A DNA stretch of 64,000 bases, from contig JALPQD010000087.1 of the NCBI GenBank assembly GCA_023101885.1, positions 4,945,951 through 5,009,950 on the forward strand, written 5' to 3'. The position numbers were made by a program, and so were the translations under genes. Positions 33,473 to 44,359 of the stretch are shown piece after piece (position 1 is the stretch's first letter; each line of letters opens with the position of its first letter). Under the pieces are notes generated by a model. That model was given only the letters and a program-made list of their open reading frames with translations, was not told where the DNA came from and searched no databases. The DNA comes from Typhlomys cinereus. Its lineage: Eukaryota > Chordata > Mammalia > Rodentia > Platacanthomyidae.

Positions 33473-33544
33473 ATAAAGTTTTATAACCCTAAGCTATAAC
33501 TTACATATAAATACCTTATCTATTTTATAGAACTTCATAATATT

Positions 33545-33890
33545 TTTTATTTTGGGGGTATGTATAGTGTGTGTATGTGTGTTTGCATATAGGTAGTTTG
33601 CATGTGTGTGTGGATGTGTGTAGGTTTATGTACATGAGTGCCCTTGAGTATGCTTCATGTACAAGGGTGGATAGAAATCACCCTCAATCACTCTTCTAAT
33701 CTGTTGTGAGTCTGGGTGCCATGGGGACAAGGTGGTTGGCCAGCTTGCTCTGGGGGTTCCTAGGCTCTGCCTTTCAGGGTGGCAATGCAGGTATGTGCCC
33801 ATAGTTGCCAGGTGTTTTACATAGTATCAAGGGGTCTGAACTCTGCTCCTGTACTTGCGAGGCAAGAACTTAATAACCACTGAGCCATTT
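33545..33890 (-). mobile_element. B4-like SINE (antisense)
   Basis: TG-rich start, then 'tagaaatcaccctcaatcactcttctaatctgttgtgagtctgggtgcc'. It ends 'tctgaactctgctcctgtacttgcgaggcaagaacttaataaccactgagccat'. The L1 at 33895 inserted in its last bases. Confidence 0.65.
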
Positions 33891-33894
33891 TCTT

Positions 33895-35290
33895 TTTTTT
33901 TAATTTAATACATTTTTATTATTATTTCAGCTCATACAAACTTAATAGGTACACCAGTTCCCTCCCTCCCTCCTCCTCCCCCCAAACCCCCTGCTCCCTC
34001 TCCCCTCACCCCTCCCTCCCCATCCCCCAGTGCCCCCCCCCCCAATTCCCAGAGTCTCCTTTCTTGTGCATGCCTGACTCTCCTCTGGGCCCTCCTCTCC
34101 GATGACGTACAAGGACCCAGTGGCATTTCCCTGAACCCTTTCCCGTGTTCCCCTTAAGGATAGGAACAGTACTGTGGCTGCCAATCCCTTGCCTCCAAGG
34201 ATCTTGGTGCCTTTAGCAGATGCTAGACTTTGTGAAGTCAATAGTGTGTTGGACATTGCGCAGGGCATGCAAAGTCCAATTATGATTGCTTTGGCCCTAA
34301 CTTGTGTGGAGTATCTTGCAAATCATTGCTCCTCCCATCCTTTTGCTCTTACAATCTTACCACCCCTCTTCCGCAAATGTCCCTGAGCTTCAGGATGGGG
34401 AGAGATTAGTCTGGCCTAGTTCTAGGTGGTTGATATAGAGTCTCTGAAGTTCTGGATTGTGGTTTGTTGATTTTCTTTTGCAGTTTTGTTGCTCCTGCAA
34501 TGCCCTTCACTCCATCCTGCTGGGCACTGTATGTCACCCCCTGGTCAGAGACAAAAAGCTGTTAAACTGGAGTCTTGTTATAAGAGCACATTCAAGGGTA
34601 GATGTAATAAAAGTAGGAAACCTCAGTGAGGGAGGTGCAAAATGGTTACTTTTTATCTGCCAGTCTATATGCCCTCCCCTTCTGTTGAGATCATTACCCC
34701 CTCAGTTGTACATGATCAGGAATGAACGTCTGTGAACTTAACCAGGTGTCACATTACTTACTTGCAGTCCTTGATGGAGGCCTATTTTCTCTGCTGTAAC
34801 ATGGTCCCTTCTCTCCTTGTTTCAGGTGTGGTCCTCCTACCCCATCCCTCCTGTTCATAATCCTTGCAATTACTGTAGATAATACATAGATTTACCTATG
34901 AGTGTCTCAAGGTGGACCAGGTGGGTTTGGTACTAGGAGCCACCTATTAGGGAGTACATACGGCACTTAATTTTCTGGGTTTGGGATACTTCACTTAATA
35001 TAATTCTTTCTAATGACATCCATTTCCCAGCAAATTCCAGTAATTCATCATTTTTGATGGCTGAGTAGTACTCCATTGTATAGATGTACCACAGTTTCCT
35101 TATCCACTCGTCAACTGTTGGACATTTGAGTTGATTCCATGACTTTGCTATTGTAAACAGTGCTGCTATGAACATGGTTGTGCTTGTGCTATCGAGGTGA
35201 ACCTCTGCTGTATGGGGGGTTATTCCCAAAAGTGGAATAGCAGGGTCATATGGCATTTCAATCTTTACTTTCTTTAAGAATCTCCAGACG
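33895..35290 (-). mobile_element. 5'-truncated L1: ORF2 C-terminus and 3' UTR (antisense)
   Basis: On the minus strand, about 110 residues of the ORF2 C-terminus remain open (ends near 34933). Family motifs are WRFLKK, PYDPAIPLLGI, IAKSWNQLKCP, WIRKLWYIYTMEYYSAIKND and LSEVSQTQK. This is the region after the reverse transcriptase and Cys-rich parts. The 3' UTR with its purine tract (seen as C/T at 33955-34035) and the poly-A (T-run 33893-33902) follow. The target-site duplication tgagccattttctt lies at 33881-33894 and 35291-35304. Endonuclease and reverse transcriptase are absent, so the copy is dead, but it is comparatively young. Confidence 0.92.
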
Positions 35291-35489
35291 TGAGCCATTT
35301 TCTTAACTCCAGCATTATAGAAGAGTGACAAATGGCACCCATATGCAAAATAGCAAAGGTTATTTGCATTTACTTTCTTTCTTCAATAAACATTCATGGA
35401 AACATTTTCCATGAAATTCACAACTTTACCAGAACTTAAAAATACCAATTTGTAATTGTAGGCAGGAAGCATGTAAATCTAGGCTCTGG

Positions 35490-35800
35490 GGAAGAGAGTT
35501 CAATCAATGAAGTGCTTGAAGACTTGAATTCGAACCCTGAATCCTACATAATTTTTGGAAAGTCTGGCTTGTCAGCACACATTTGTTATATCCACAGTGG
35601 AGAGGTGGAGCTAGGATGGGTCCGCCGAGCTCACTGGCCAGCCAGACTAGCCTGCTTGGTGAGTCGAGAATCACGGAAGGACCCTGTCTTTGGGGAAGAA
35701 AAATGCGGGGCTGGGAGAGGCCTCTGGACTGTCTTCTGGCCTCCTGTGCTTCATATGACCATCACACACACCATCATGCTAGGCATATACGAACACCCAC
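35490..35800 (+). mobile_element. B4-like SINE
   Basis: 'ggggaagagagttcaatcaatgaagtgcttgaagacttgaattcgaaccctga' head. Its middle is 'gctggagcta'-like, 'gctcactggccagccagactagcctgcttggtgagtcgagaatc', with a CA-type end. Confidence 0.6.
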
Positions 35801-35854
35801 GGAGAAGTGTAGAGACTTAAAGGGAAATGACTCCTCCTTAAAAGAAAAGGAACA

Positions 35855-36160
35855 ATGGGACTGGGAAGATGGCTTTGCTGGTGCAGGGCCTGTGCAAGCC
35901 TGTGGCCCTGGAGTTCATGTCTCCAGGACCTTCAGTACCCAGATGTTTGTCGTCTTTGCAACTCTGGGAAGTGGAGGTGGAGACAGGAGAACCTGAGGAC
36001 TTTGGGCTGGTGGCCTGGCTTATGCAGAGAAGAGACCTTGTCTCAGACAAGGCAGAAAGTCCAGGAACAACACTTTGAAATTTGTCTTCTGACCTCCAGG
36101 TGCACATTGTGAAACACGCACCTGCATCCCACAGGAAACACACACTGCACAAAAGAGGGA
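35855..36160 (+). mobile_element. B4-like SINE
   Basis: 'gggactgggaagatggctttgctggtgcagggcctgtgcaagcctgtggccctggagttc' head, 'gaagtggaggtggagacaggagaacctgaggactttgggctggtggcctggctt' middle, and end 'ttctgacctccaggtgcacattgtgaaacacgcacctgc'. Confidence 0.65.
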
Positions 36161-36426
36161 AGCACATTCATTGCTGTGTTCTGCGTCATCGCAGTTCAGT
36201 GAGCATCCTTGCTCTTTAGGGTGGCTTTCTACTTGCTGCTGTTACTGCGATTTTGAATATCTGCATATCAGTTATTTTAGCTGTACTTGGTGGTCTAATT
36301 GTTATAAAAATTCCTGCTATTACAGAACACTTACTTAAACATTTGGCCAACAATGTTATTTATAAGATAATTCAATTTAACTCTTAATTGATGAAAATCT
36401 TTGATTTCTTTATATTGTCATTTAAA

Positions 36427-36672
36427 ATTTTTTTTATTCAATTGTGTGTGTGTGTGTGTAGAACCATGCGAATTCAGGAACCACCATGGACGCCTCCACC
36501 TTCTCCTTGTTTACTCTGCCCTGGGATTCAGAGGCTCCGCCCTACCAGGACCAGAAATGCAGGCCGCCCCCGCTTCCGCCCTGCGTCTATATGTGGGGTC
36601 TAGTATCCGAACTCAGGACCTTCCGCCTGCAAGGCAGAGGCTTAACCCCTGAGCCACCTCTCCAGCCCCTAC
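36427..36672 (-). mobile_element. B2-superfamily SINE, young subfamily (antisense), 13-bp TSD
   Basis: The antisense copy starts with TG tail (36443-36459) and ends 'ccacctctccagcccct'. The duplication attgtcatttaaa lies at 36414-36426 and 36673-36685. Confidence 0.93.
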
Positions 36673-36689
36673 ATTGTCATTTAAATATA

Positions 36690-39035
36690 TAAGTTTTCTA
36701 TCTCTATGAAAAATCCGAAAGAGTTTTTTCTGTGTCCATGAAGTAGATTCTGTCTTCACTGAATGACTTCCTTGCCTTTGCTCTGTGCTGATGGATTTTT
36801 TTCATTTCTTTGTTTATGCTATAATGTCTTGACATTGATTATGTATTGTCAAGATGCTGTGTTTGGTATGCCTGTGATATCCAATAAAGTTTCATAGTTG
36901 AGTTGGGTTGCATGGCAATGCATTGCTCATTTAAACGACTAGTTAAATTTGCAGTTTTTGGGAAAAATTACCCAAAATAGCCTTGCTGACAAGTTTCCAT
37001 GGAGAGGCTAATCCATTATTTGTCCCATTTCAGATTAGTGATATGCATTTATGTCTCAGTAGCTCAAGCTTTAGCCTCTGTGGACTGTGACCTGCAGCCC
37101 GTCTTGCTTCATGGTGAGCGAGCGCCATGTGGAGAAAGCGGAGGGCTGGAGATGGTGAAACTTCAGTCTAGTGGATGATCAAAGCTTTGTTTTCAATTGG
37201 ACCAATTCTGGAAGTAATGTTCGTTTTAGAACTTTAGCGATGGACTTTTTGCTGTGAAGCCCTCCTCGCTGGTCTAAAATCACAGTTTTCAAACTGACTT
37301 TGATGGTTGGCAGTGCTTCCCATAATCTGTTGTTTAACTTTGAGTTTGCTGTGTGAATCTCATTCTGCTTTGTCTCCTCTGCCACTTAAGATTCATTTTC
37401 TACTGTGGTTGCCATGTTTATTTTTTCAATATCTCTTTTTCCAACACTATAAAGATATATTGTACAATACTTTTATATTTTCATCAAAGTATGGTAGACA
37501 GTTATCAATTTCTCACATAGAAAGAAAAATTACATATACTTTATTTATGTAAAGTCTCACCCTGGTTTTTTAGCAGCAGCATTGACTTAGAGCTGCAAGT
37601 GAGGACACTGATTTGAATTATGCATGGCTGTCTGCTGCATGTCGCATCAGCCTGCTGGATGAGTAATGTAAACATGTTCTGAATTTTAAGTGCATGGCCA
37701 TATATAAGTGGCAGGTTAAAAATAGAACTAATAACCAAGGGTGTATTTGGAAAGTTGATTCTTACAGTGTGAAACTATACAGGGTGATCTCTGTTGTGGC
37801 TGACTGCCAGTGTAATAACGGGTTTTGTACTTTACAAATCTAAAAGATGCTCTTTCCTAAGTGTGATCAGTGAACTTGTAGCAGAAAACAGAAGCATCAT
37901 AGCATGGAAGTGAGTATGGATCACCTTTCGCAGGCTGTCAGTGGACTGCTCACTCTCCTGTCGCTAGCACTTTTAAATCAACAAGCAAGGGGTTCTGATG
38001 CTTCTCTTGCCACCTCCCATGAGCACATCTGTTTTTAATCCTGGAATTGTAATGGCTGCAGGTGACCTTGTAGAGTACAAATAAGATTTGATGCTGGTGT
38101 CATAAAGTCCTAGACCTGTCATTCCCACTTTGAAGTGGGACAAAGCAAATGGCTCCCTAAACAGTTCTTATTTAGCTGTACATTTCCCTTAAAGCTGTAG
38201 TAGCTGTAACTGTGGAGTAATAGCTAGTTCTAGAGTTTGATGGTAAATGTTAAGTTTATAGTTTGTGCTGATAAATGATGAGTGCACGCATGTTCGCACA
38301 GCAGGCCTGCACTACCCCACCTGTCTTCAGCTCTTTTATGCTTTAAACTTTCTTGACTGTCTTTGGTCTAGTCTGTGTCTATTTTTAATTTTGTTGTAAT
38401 CAGTTCCTCCTTTGCAGCATCTCATTGCAGTGTTGTAAGCATTTGTGGTTATTCTTACATGTTAATCCACAGGTGAATTTTAAAGCAGTTCTGGTGCTAG
38501 TTTGGTTGATTGCAGTGAGCTTTGTGAGAGCTTCTGGATTACCCTGAGTCCTGCTGGGGGCATGGCTCGGGCTCTGGGGTCTCCTCCTTGACTGTCTTCA
38601 CCGTCACGGTCACTTGTAGCTTCACAGTCCCTCCACATCCAGTGTTGTGCTACACACTGGCATGCTTGAGGTTCGTCACCAGCACTTGCTGTGTGACAAC
38701 CACTCCATGTGATCTTCGTGCAGCTTCAGCTCTTCCTCTCAGGAATGGTTCTGCTGTAGATGTTGGGGGCTCCAGGGTTCCTGCTTTCAGTTCTTCTGGG
38801 AGTGGCATTGCCAAGCCAGATGCAAGCTGTGGCTGGCAGAACTTTGTACATTGGCTGAACAACTTTCCCACAGTGCCTGAAGGCTCTAAATCGCCACTAC
38901 TTGCTACATTTCTGCTGTCTGTTGGTTTGATAGTGCTTTCCTTGGTTTTGTGTTGAACGCCTTTACACGGGCTCCTATGTTCCTCTGCAATCTTTAGGAA
39001 AGCATTGAGGGTTTTTGCTCATTTTTGAATTTTTT
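36690..39035. other. Intron, no firm features
   Basis: A minus-strand frame at 37179-37385 (68 residues, Lys/Leu-rich) is protein-like in composition but unmatched. The open frame 38588-38956 has no support. Parts of 38770-38960 may be decayed reversed L1. Confidence 0.4.
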
Positions 39036-39039
39036 TGAG

Positions 39040-39985
39040 CTATTTAATCCTTCCATTTTTTTTTTCTATCTGATACTTAAAAGCATTTGATTTGAACAAG
39101 TCCACTTTATCTCCTTTTCCTTCTGTTGCCAATGCTGTGTGCTATTCCCAAGACAAAAATCCAGGATGACGAAGGTTTTCCATTTTCTTTAAAGGCTTTA
39201 TACTTCAGGCTCTTGTGTCTAGATCTTCAGTACATTCTGAGTTAGTTTTGGCATGTAATGTTAAGGCTACTAGATGTCTAGCTTCACTCTCTTGCATGTC
39301 GATGACCACATTCTCCAGTACCATTGTTGATTGCTTCTTTCCAGTGGTATATCTGGTGCAAGTGGCCACACACACCACTTTATTTCTGGACTCTTGGTTG
39401 ATCTGTAGTCTGTCCCTATATCAGTACTGTACTATCTTTCACGAAGAATTGAAGCAGAGTCTTCAGTCCGTGTACTTATTTCTTCTTTTTCATGATTGTG
39501 TTCACTGTCCTGGATGTCACAAACATTGCACATGTGTTTTATGATTAGTTTGGCAGTCTACAAAGAGTTCATGGTTAATTATTGTGGAGTTTGCGTTTAT
39601 CCTGAAGATTAACTTGCAAAATTCAGTTATCTTTCAATCCATTGCCACAAGGAGTTTTTGTGGTTATTTAGATATTTCTTTGTAGTAATATCATAGTTTT
39701 CAAATATGCTTAAACTCATTGATGTTTTTGTAATATATCAGAATTTTTTCCTTAGGATGCTGATAGTCTTTATATATGTAGAACACACTTCATTCATGGG
39801 CATTAGGATGATTCCTGTCTTTTTTGCTTTTGTTGTTAATGCTGCCATGAACACTGGTGTTGAGTATCTTTTTGAGTCCCTGCTTTCTCTTAGGTATGTG
39901 CCTTGAAGTGCAGATGTTTGATGCATACAGTTTTTACTTAGTGAATTTTGGCGCACTGTTATTAGATGCATACGTGTTTGTAATT
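39040..39985 (-). mobile_element. Older L1 ORF2 fragments (antisense), two pieces
   Basis: 39070-39520 follows reversed ORF2 ('tccactttatctccttttccttctgttgcc', 'ttctgagttagttttggcatgtaatgttaaggc', 'cactctcttgcatgtcgatg', 'accacattctccagtaccattgttg', 'tatttctggactctt'). 39800-39985 matches the later C-terminal part ('gctgccatgaacactggtgttgagtatctttttgagtccctgctttct'), out of order for one continuous copy. Two events or a rearrangement are therefore likely. Confidence 0.6.
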
Positions 39986-40142
39986 GTTGCATCTTTCAGA
40001 TGAATTGGCTCTTTATGTCTTAAAATAGCTGCTACTCTCAGTAGTTAATGTTTATGTCTATTTTTCTGATACTGGTATAGCTGCCCCTGCTTTCTTGTGG
40101 CTGTTATTTGTAAATTGCTTTGGTTTTTTTTCACCTTTTACT

Positions 40143-40690
40143 TTCACTTTACAGGCACACCTTGGACATATTACAGGTTTGGTTCCAGTCCACTGCAGTA
40201 AAGCACACATTGCTCAGTTTTCTAATGTGGGTAAAGGCTATAGTCTTGGAGCTGGTGAGGTGGATCAGCAGGTAAAGGCGCCTATGTGCAAATCTGAGTG
40301 TGATGCACGGAGCCCACGTTGTAGAAGAAACACTGACTTCCCAGAGTTGACCTCTGACTTCCACATGTTCACCATGGCCTGTGCACAACAGCCTGTGCTG
40401 TATCACATGTGCTTGTGTGCTCTCTCTGTCTCTGTCTTTCTCTCAATATGTTTTAAAAAGTTGCAATCTAAGTGTTTGGTCTGAAAAGCAATGAATATAT
40501 ATTAATTTTGAAGTATTTCATTACTGAACAAAAAAGCTAGCACATCTAAACCAATGGAAAGTTGTCGATACATTTGTGCAAAGCTGCAAGAAACCTTCAA
40601 GTTAGGGGAAAAGCAGTATATACAGCACAGTACATCATTGTCTGTGTTTGAACCAGAGAATCTAAATGTGACCACTGTAAACACAGTTAG
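40143..40690 (+). mobile_element. Tigger-like DNA transposon remnant, split by a SINE
   Basis: 'caggcacaccttggacatattacaggtttggttccagtccactgcagtaaagcacacattgc' matches the Tigger terminal sequence. After the SINE (40246-40465), 'ggtctgaaaagcaatgaatatatattaattttgaagtatttcattactgaacaaaaaagctagcac' resumes the same element. 'agaaaccttcaagttaggggaaaagcagtat' then resembles its far end, so this is an internally deleted, non-coding copy. Confidence 0.7.
40246..40465 (+). mobile_element. B3/RSINE-type SINE inside the Tigger remnant
   Basis: 'ggagctggtgaggtggatcagcaggtaaaggcgcctatgtgcaaatctgagtgtgatgcacggagcccacgttgtagaagaaacactgacttcccagagttgacctctgacttcca' is a typical rodent tRNA-derived head and body, ending in a CT-rich tract. 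Confidence 0.75.
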
Positions 40691-40699
40691 TTGGATTGG

Positions 40700-40983
40700 G
40701 TCATTGTGTTAAAAGACTTTAACCCTGTTAAAGGATTTTACTGTTGTTGACTAGAACCCTGAGCTTCCCAAAGGAGGAACTCATCCCCTGAGTTCTCTAT
40801 CCAGCCCTTGGTGATGTTTTTTTATATATATATAACAGACAGCCTCTGTAGTTTTATTGAGTTTTAAGTCATTACCATTTAATCTTGATGATTGCTGGTG
40901 GCTGTTTTCTCTAAATGTCTTAAGTCTTGTTTCTTAATGCTCTGCTCTTCCTTTAATGTTTTCTTTTGCATCGTGGTAGCTTT
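40700..40983. other. Intron, nothing recognised
   Basis: AT-rich sequence with a short ID-like end at 40760-40808. Confidence 0.4.
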
Positions 40984-41021
40984 TTTTAAAAAAAAAGATT
41001 TATTTATTTATTGCATGCGCG

Positions 41022-41062
<41 letters not shown>

Positions 41063-41306
41063 TGTGTGTGTGATCAAAGAGCACTATGTGTGCTGTGGAG
41101 GCCCAAGATGACTTCAGAAATCACCCTGGATTGCTTCTACCTCCTCTTTGCTTTGCTCTGGAGTTTCCCAGTTTCCATCTTCTAGGACTGAAAGTACAGG
41201 CTGCTGCCATTTCTGCCTGGCATTTTTACATGGGATTTAGCATCTGAACTCGGGACCTTCTGCTTATAAGAGAGAGGCTTAACCCTTGAGTCATCTCTCT
41301 GGCGCC
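40984..41306 (-). mobile_element. B2-superfamily SINE, older subfamily (antisense) with (TG)n
   Basis: A-rich end and TG tract (41023-41072), then 'gtggaggcccaagatgacttcagaaatcaccctggattgcttctacctcctctttgctttgctctgg'. It ends 'gaggcttaacccttgagtcatctctctggcgcc', the reversed tRNA-like head. Confidence 0.85.
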
Positions 41307-41389
41307 ATAGTGACTATTTTATTATGTAGTATTTTTATTTCTTTAGTCACATTATCACTATTTTTGAATTTTTTTAATGGTTACCTAAG

Positions 41390-41530
41390 TCTGGCGAGAT
41401 GGCTCTGAAGGTAAAGGCGCCTGTGCACAGACCTGCCGACCTGAGCTTAGCCCTGGAGCCACATGGTGGTTGAAGAGGGCAGACTTAACAGACTTGGCAA
41501 GTTGTCCTCTGCCTTCCACACATACTGTGG
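41390..41530 (+). mobile_element. RSINE-type SINE
   Basis: 'taagtctggcgagatggctctgaaggtaaaggcgcctgtgcacagacctgccgacctgagcttagccctggagccacatggtggttgaagagg...gttgtcctctgccttccacacatactgtggcatgcacc' reads as a typical rodent SINE; the CT tract follows directly. Confidence 0.75.
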
Positions 41531-41535
41531 CATGC

Positions 41536-41771
41536 ACCTCCCTCCCTCCCCCTCTGTCTTCCTCTCACCTTCTCTCTCCTCTTTCTTCCTCCTCCTCTGT
41601 CTTCCTCCCCCTCTGTCTTCCTCCCACCTTCTCTCTCCTCTCTCCCTTCTCTTCTTCCCTCTCCCTCCCTCTCTCCCTCTCTTCCTCTTCCTCTCCCTCT
41701 CTTCCTCTCTCTCTCTCCCTCTCCCTCTCTTCCTCTCTTTCTCTCCCTTTCTCTCTTTTCCTCTCTTTCTT

Positions 41772-41809
<38 letters not shown>

Positions 41810-41860
41810 CTCCTCCCCTCTCTCCCTGTCCTCCTTTTCCCCTTTCTTCTCTATCTTTTA
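41536..41860. repeat. Long CT-rich polypyrimidine tract
   Basis: More than 300 bp of almost pure C/T on the + strand, with local repeats such as 'ctctccctctcttcctctct'. It probably grew from the tail of the SINE just upstream. The Ser/Leu/Pro-rich open frames across it are artefacts. Confidence 0.95.
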
Positions 41861-41894
41861 CAAATAAAAAACCAAAATGCTAGTAAGATTTTTT

Positions 41895-42075
41895 CAGGGC
41901 TTGGGAAATGGCTCGGTGGTTAAAGTCTTCACGTCACAAGCCAAAGTCCCAAGTTCAGATCCCCAGATCCCACATAGTCAAATATGGTGGTGACGTGGAA
42001 TTCTGGCCCTGGAATGTGGAGCAGAGCAGTAAAGTGGAAGAATAATACAGGATAATTATCAATGTTACTCTTAGG
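41895..42075 (+). mobile_element. Diverged B2-superfamily SINE
   Basis: 'agggcttgggaaatggctcggtggttaaagtcttcacgtcacaagccaaagtcccaagttcagatccccagatcccacatag...attctggccctggaatgtggagcagagcagtaaagtgg' ends at the CA-rich segment from 42086. Confidence 0.7.
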
Positions 42076-42163
42076 CCTCCTTCGTCACACACACACAAAT
42101 GCTATTTTATGTACATACCTGCAAACACATGTGCACTTACCCATACACAAGCACAGGCACATG

Positions 42164-42165
<2 letters not shown>

Positions 42166-42204
<39 letters not shown>
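42166..42204. repeat. (CA)n microsatellite
   Basis: About 19 CA units, the end of a longer degenerate CA/CATG segment from 42086. Confidence 0.95.
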
Positions 42205-42206
<2 letters not shown>

Positions 42207-42701
42207 ATGTACACATGCAAAAAAGGTTTTCCATACCCATTAAAATTTATCTGAATCAGCTTTGGCTTATTAGTTTATGGCTTAACTCCAGTGATACATA
42301 GAAAAATTGTTCCTATTTAGCCCTAGTCTCTGTAATTTTTTGCTACATTAGTGTTTCCAGAACAAATTGCACACCGTTATATATTACTGCTTTAAAAATG
42401 TAATGTGTTGTTAGTTCAGTGTAACCTCTTTTTTCTCATTTCATCTTCCACCAACTCATTATACTTTTGTATGTTGTAGGATAATGGTCATCCTGCTTAT
42501 ATTATTTTTTGTGAGTTCTTTTTAAATCAGTTTATTGATAAAATGAGAAAAATATACACTTACTCTGTCAGTTGTAGTAAATTTGCCATTTTAATTACAT
42601 GATTTTTTTTTCTGCTGGCCTCAGATTATCATCTTAGGTCACTGGCTTCCAGATCAAAAAACTTTAATATGTTTTGAAATACAAATCTACCAGCAATTCA
42701 T

Positions 42702-42705
<4 letters not shown>
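42205..42705. other. Intron, nothing recognised
   Basis: AT-rich sequence with no feature. Confidence 0.45.

Positions 42706-42768
<63 letters not shown>
42706..42768. repeat. (CT)n microsatellite, about 31 units
   Basis: An uninterrupted CT run, the longest pure dinucleotide tract in the window. Confidence 0.97.
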
Positions 42769-42772
<4 letters not shown>

Positions 42773-42849
42773 TAGAAAGTCTTTATCCTAAAATAACTTC
42801 ACTGGGCACAGTTGTCTCGTCTATATGTACCTTGTTGCAGTTGGCCTGC

Positions 42850-43250
42850 ATGGTTGCTGATAAATGACCATCAAATGGCTTCAGGGAAGAAGTTTATTCT
42901 CTTAGATAGTCCAGTTACAGTTCATAGTCCAACTTGATGGGAGAGCCTGCACCAGCAGCAGGCTGAGGGAACTGGCCACACCATCTCTATGTAATGGCTG
43001 AGAGAGGGATGATCCTTACTTGCCAGACGAGCATGCTTGGCCAGGTATACACAAGGATGCCAACTCTCTGAATCAGCTCTTCCATGATTTATTCCAGGGC
43101 CTTGTCCTACCCACCATGGGCTGGGCCTTCCCCACCAGCTAGACAGTCTCCTTCAGGTTCGCTCTGGGCTTAACTCAAGTACATATTCTCTACAAATGTG
43201 CCCAGAGCTCAACAGTCAAGTTGACACCTGTGCCTAACTATGGCATACCT
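42850..43250 (-). mobile_element. Medium-length rodent repeat (antisense), family of 25185/28265
   Basis: In reverse it carries the same landmarks: 'gggccttccccaccagctagacagtctccttcagg', 'gggcttaactcaagtacatattctctacaaatgtgcccagagctcaacagtcaagttgacacctgtgc' and 'cttgccagacgagcatgc'. Confidence 0.65.
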
Positions 43251-43475
43251 TTTGTTTTGATTTTAGACAGCGTCTAATGTATCCTGAACTGGCCTGAATT
43301 CACTATGTATGGAAGGTGACCTTGAACTTCTGATGCTTCCACCTCTATCTTATTATTTCTGGGATTCTACACATACTTGCTATTGCATTGGACTTTTGTT
43401 CACTAGGTTGAACCCAAAGTCTTGTGTATGCTAGGCAGGCATTCTACCAACAGACCTGCACTCTTATCCTCGTGT
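43251..43475 (-). mobile_element. B4-like SINE (antisense; B1 plus ID parts)
   Basis: The reversed B1-like part is 'gacagcgtctaatgtatcctgaactggcctgaattcactatgtatggaaggtgaccttgaacttctgatgcttcc'. The reversed ID-like terminus is 'aacccaaagtcttgtgtatgctaggcaggcattctaccaacagacctgcac'. Confidence 0.65.
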
Positions 43476-44359
43476 GTCTCCTGTGAGCATTCTGAGGATG
43501 CTGTATTTGGCCTCCCTCACTTTTTTATGAGAAGTTAACTGCTGATTCTTCTGGCTCCATGTACCTCATGCGTTGTCCTGCTGGGTTCCATGATATCTCA
43601 TGTGTTGTCCTGCTGCTGGGCTCTGTGTTGCCTCGTGCGTTTCCTATTGGGAAATTCCATACTTAGACTTTTCTTGATCACTGAATAGTATCCGTGCATA
43701 TGTACCACGTTTTCATTTTCCATTTCCCCACTGATGAACATGTTGGCTGATTCCATTTCCTTGCTGTTGTGAATGGCTCTGCAATGAAAATGGAGGTATA
43801 AATGTCTCTGTGATATGACGTATCACAGGACTGTGATATCACAGGTAATATTCTTAGAAGTACTTTCTCAGAGCTCCGTACTGATTTCTAGCAGAGTTGT
43901 ACTGGTTTACACTCCCACCCCTCTCCGCCCTCACCACCACTGGTGGTTGCTTGTATTCTGTGACAGGGTGATATGCTGTCTCAGGGTAGATCAAGCTGCA
44001 TTTCCCTGACAGGGGGATGGAGCACTTTCTAAGATAATTCTTTGACCTGTGATTTTTTTTTTTTTTTTTTTGCAAGAAGTCTTCTTTAGTTCCAAGGTTC
44101 ACTTTTAAATTGGGTTGCTTGCTTTTTTGGTGTTGAATTTTTAGAATCTTTAGTTTAGTATACTCTGGAGCTGTAGCCAGCAGAGAATTTTTCCCATTCT
44201 GTGGGTTTCCTTTTTGCTGGAACATTTCTTTGGCAGAACAGAAGCTTTTTAATTTCATGAGGTCCCACTTGTTGATTGTTGATCTTATTTCTTGTTTTCT
44301 TTATTTCCTTTCTTCAGAAAGACTTTAATTAGGCCTATCAGTTCAAGAGTACTCCTTAT

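Noticed and set aside
38588..38956. 122-residue frame
   Set aside because: Composition is not distinctive and part of the stretch resembles decayed L1. There are no splice signals in phase with Syt14.
41463..41883. Ser/Leu/Pro-rich open frames
   Set aside because: They are produced by the CT tract; the same applies to 49503-49787.
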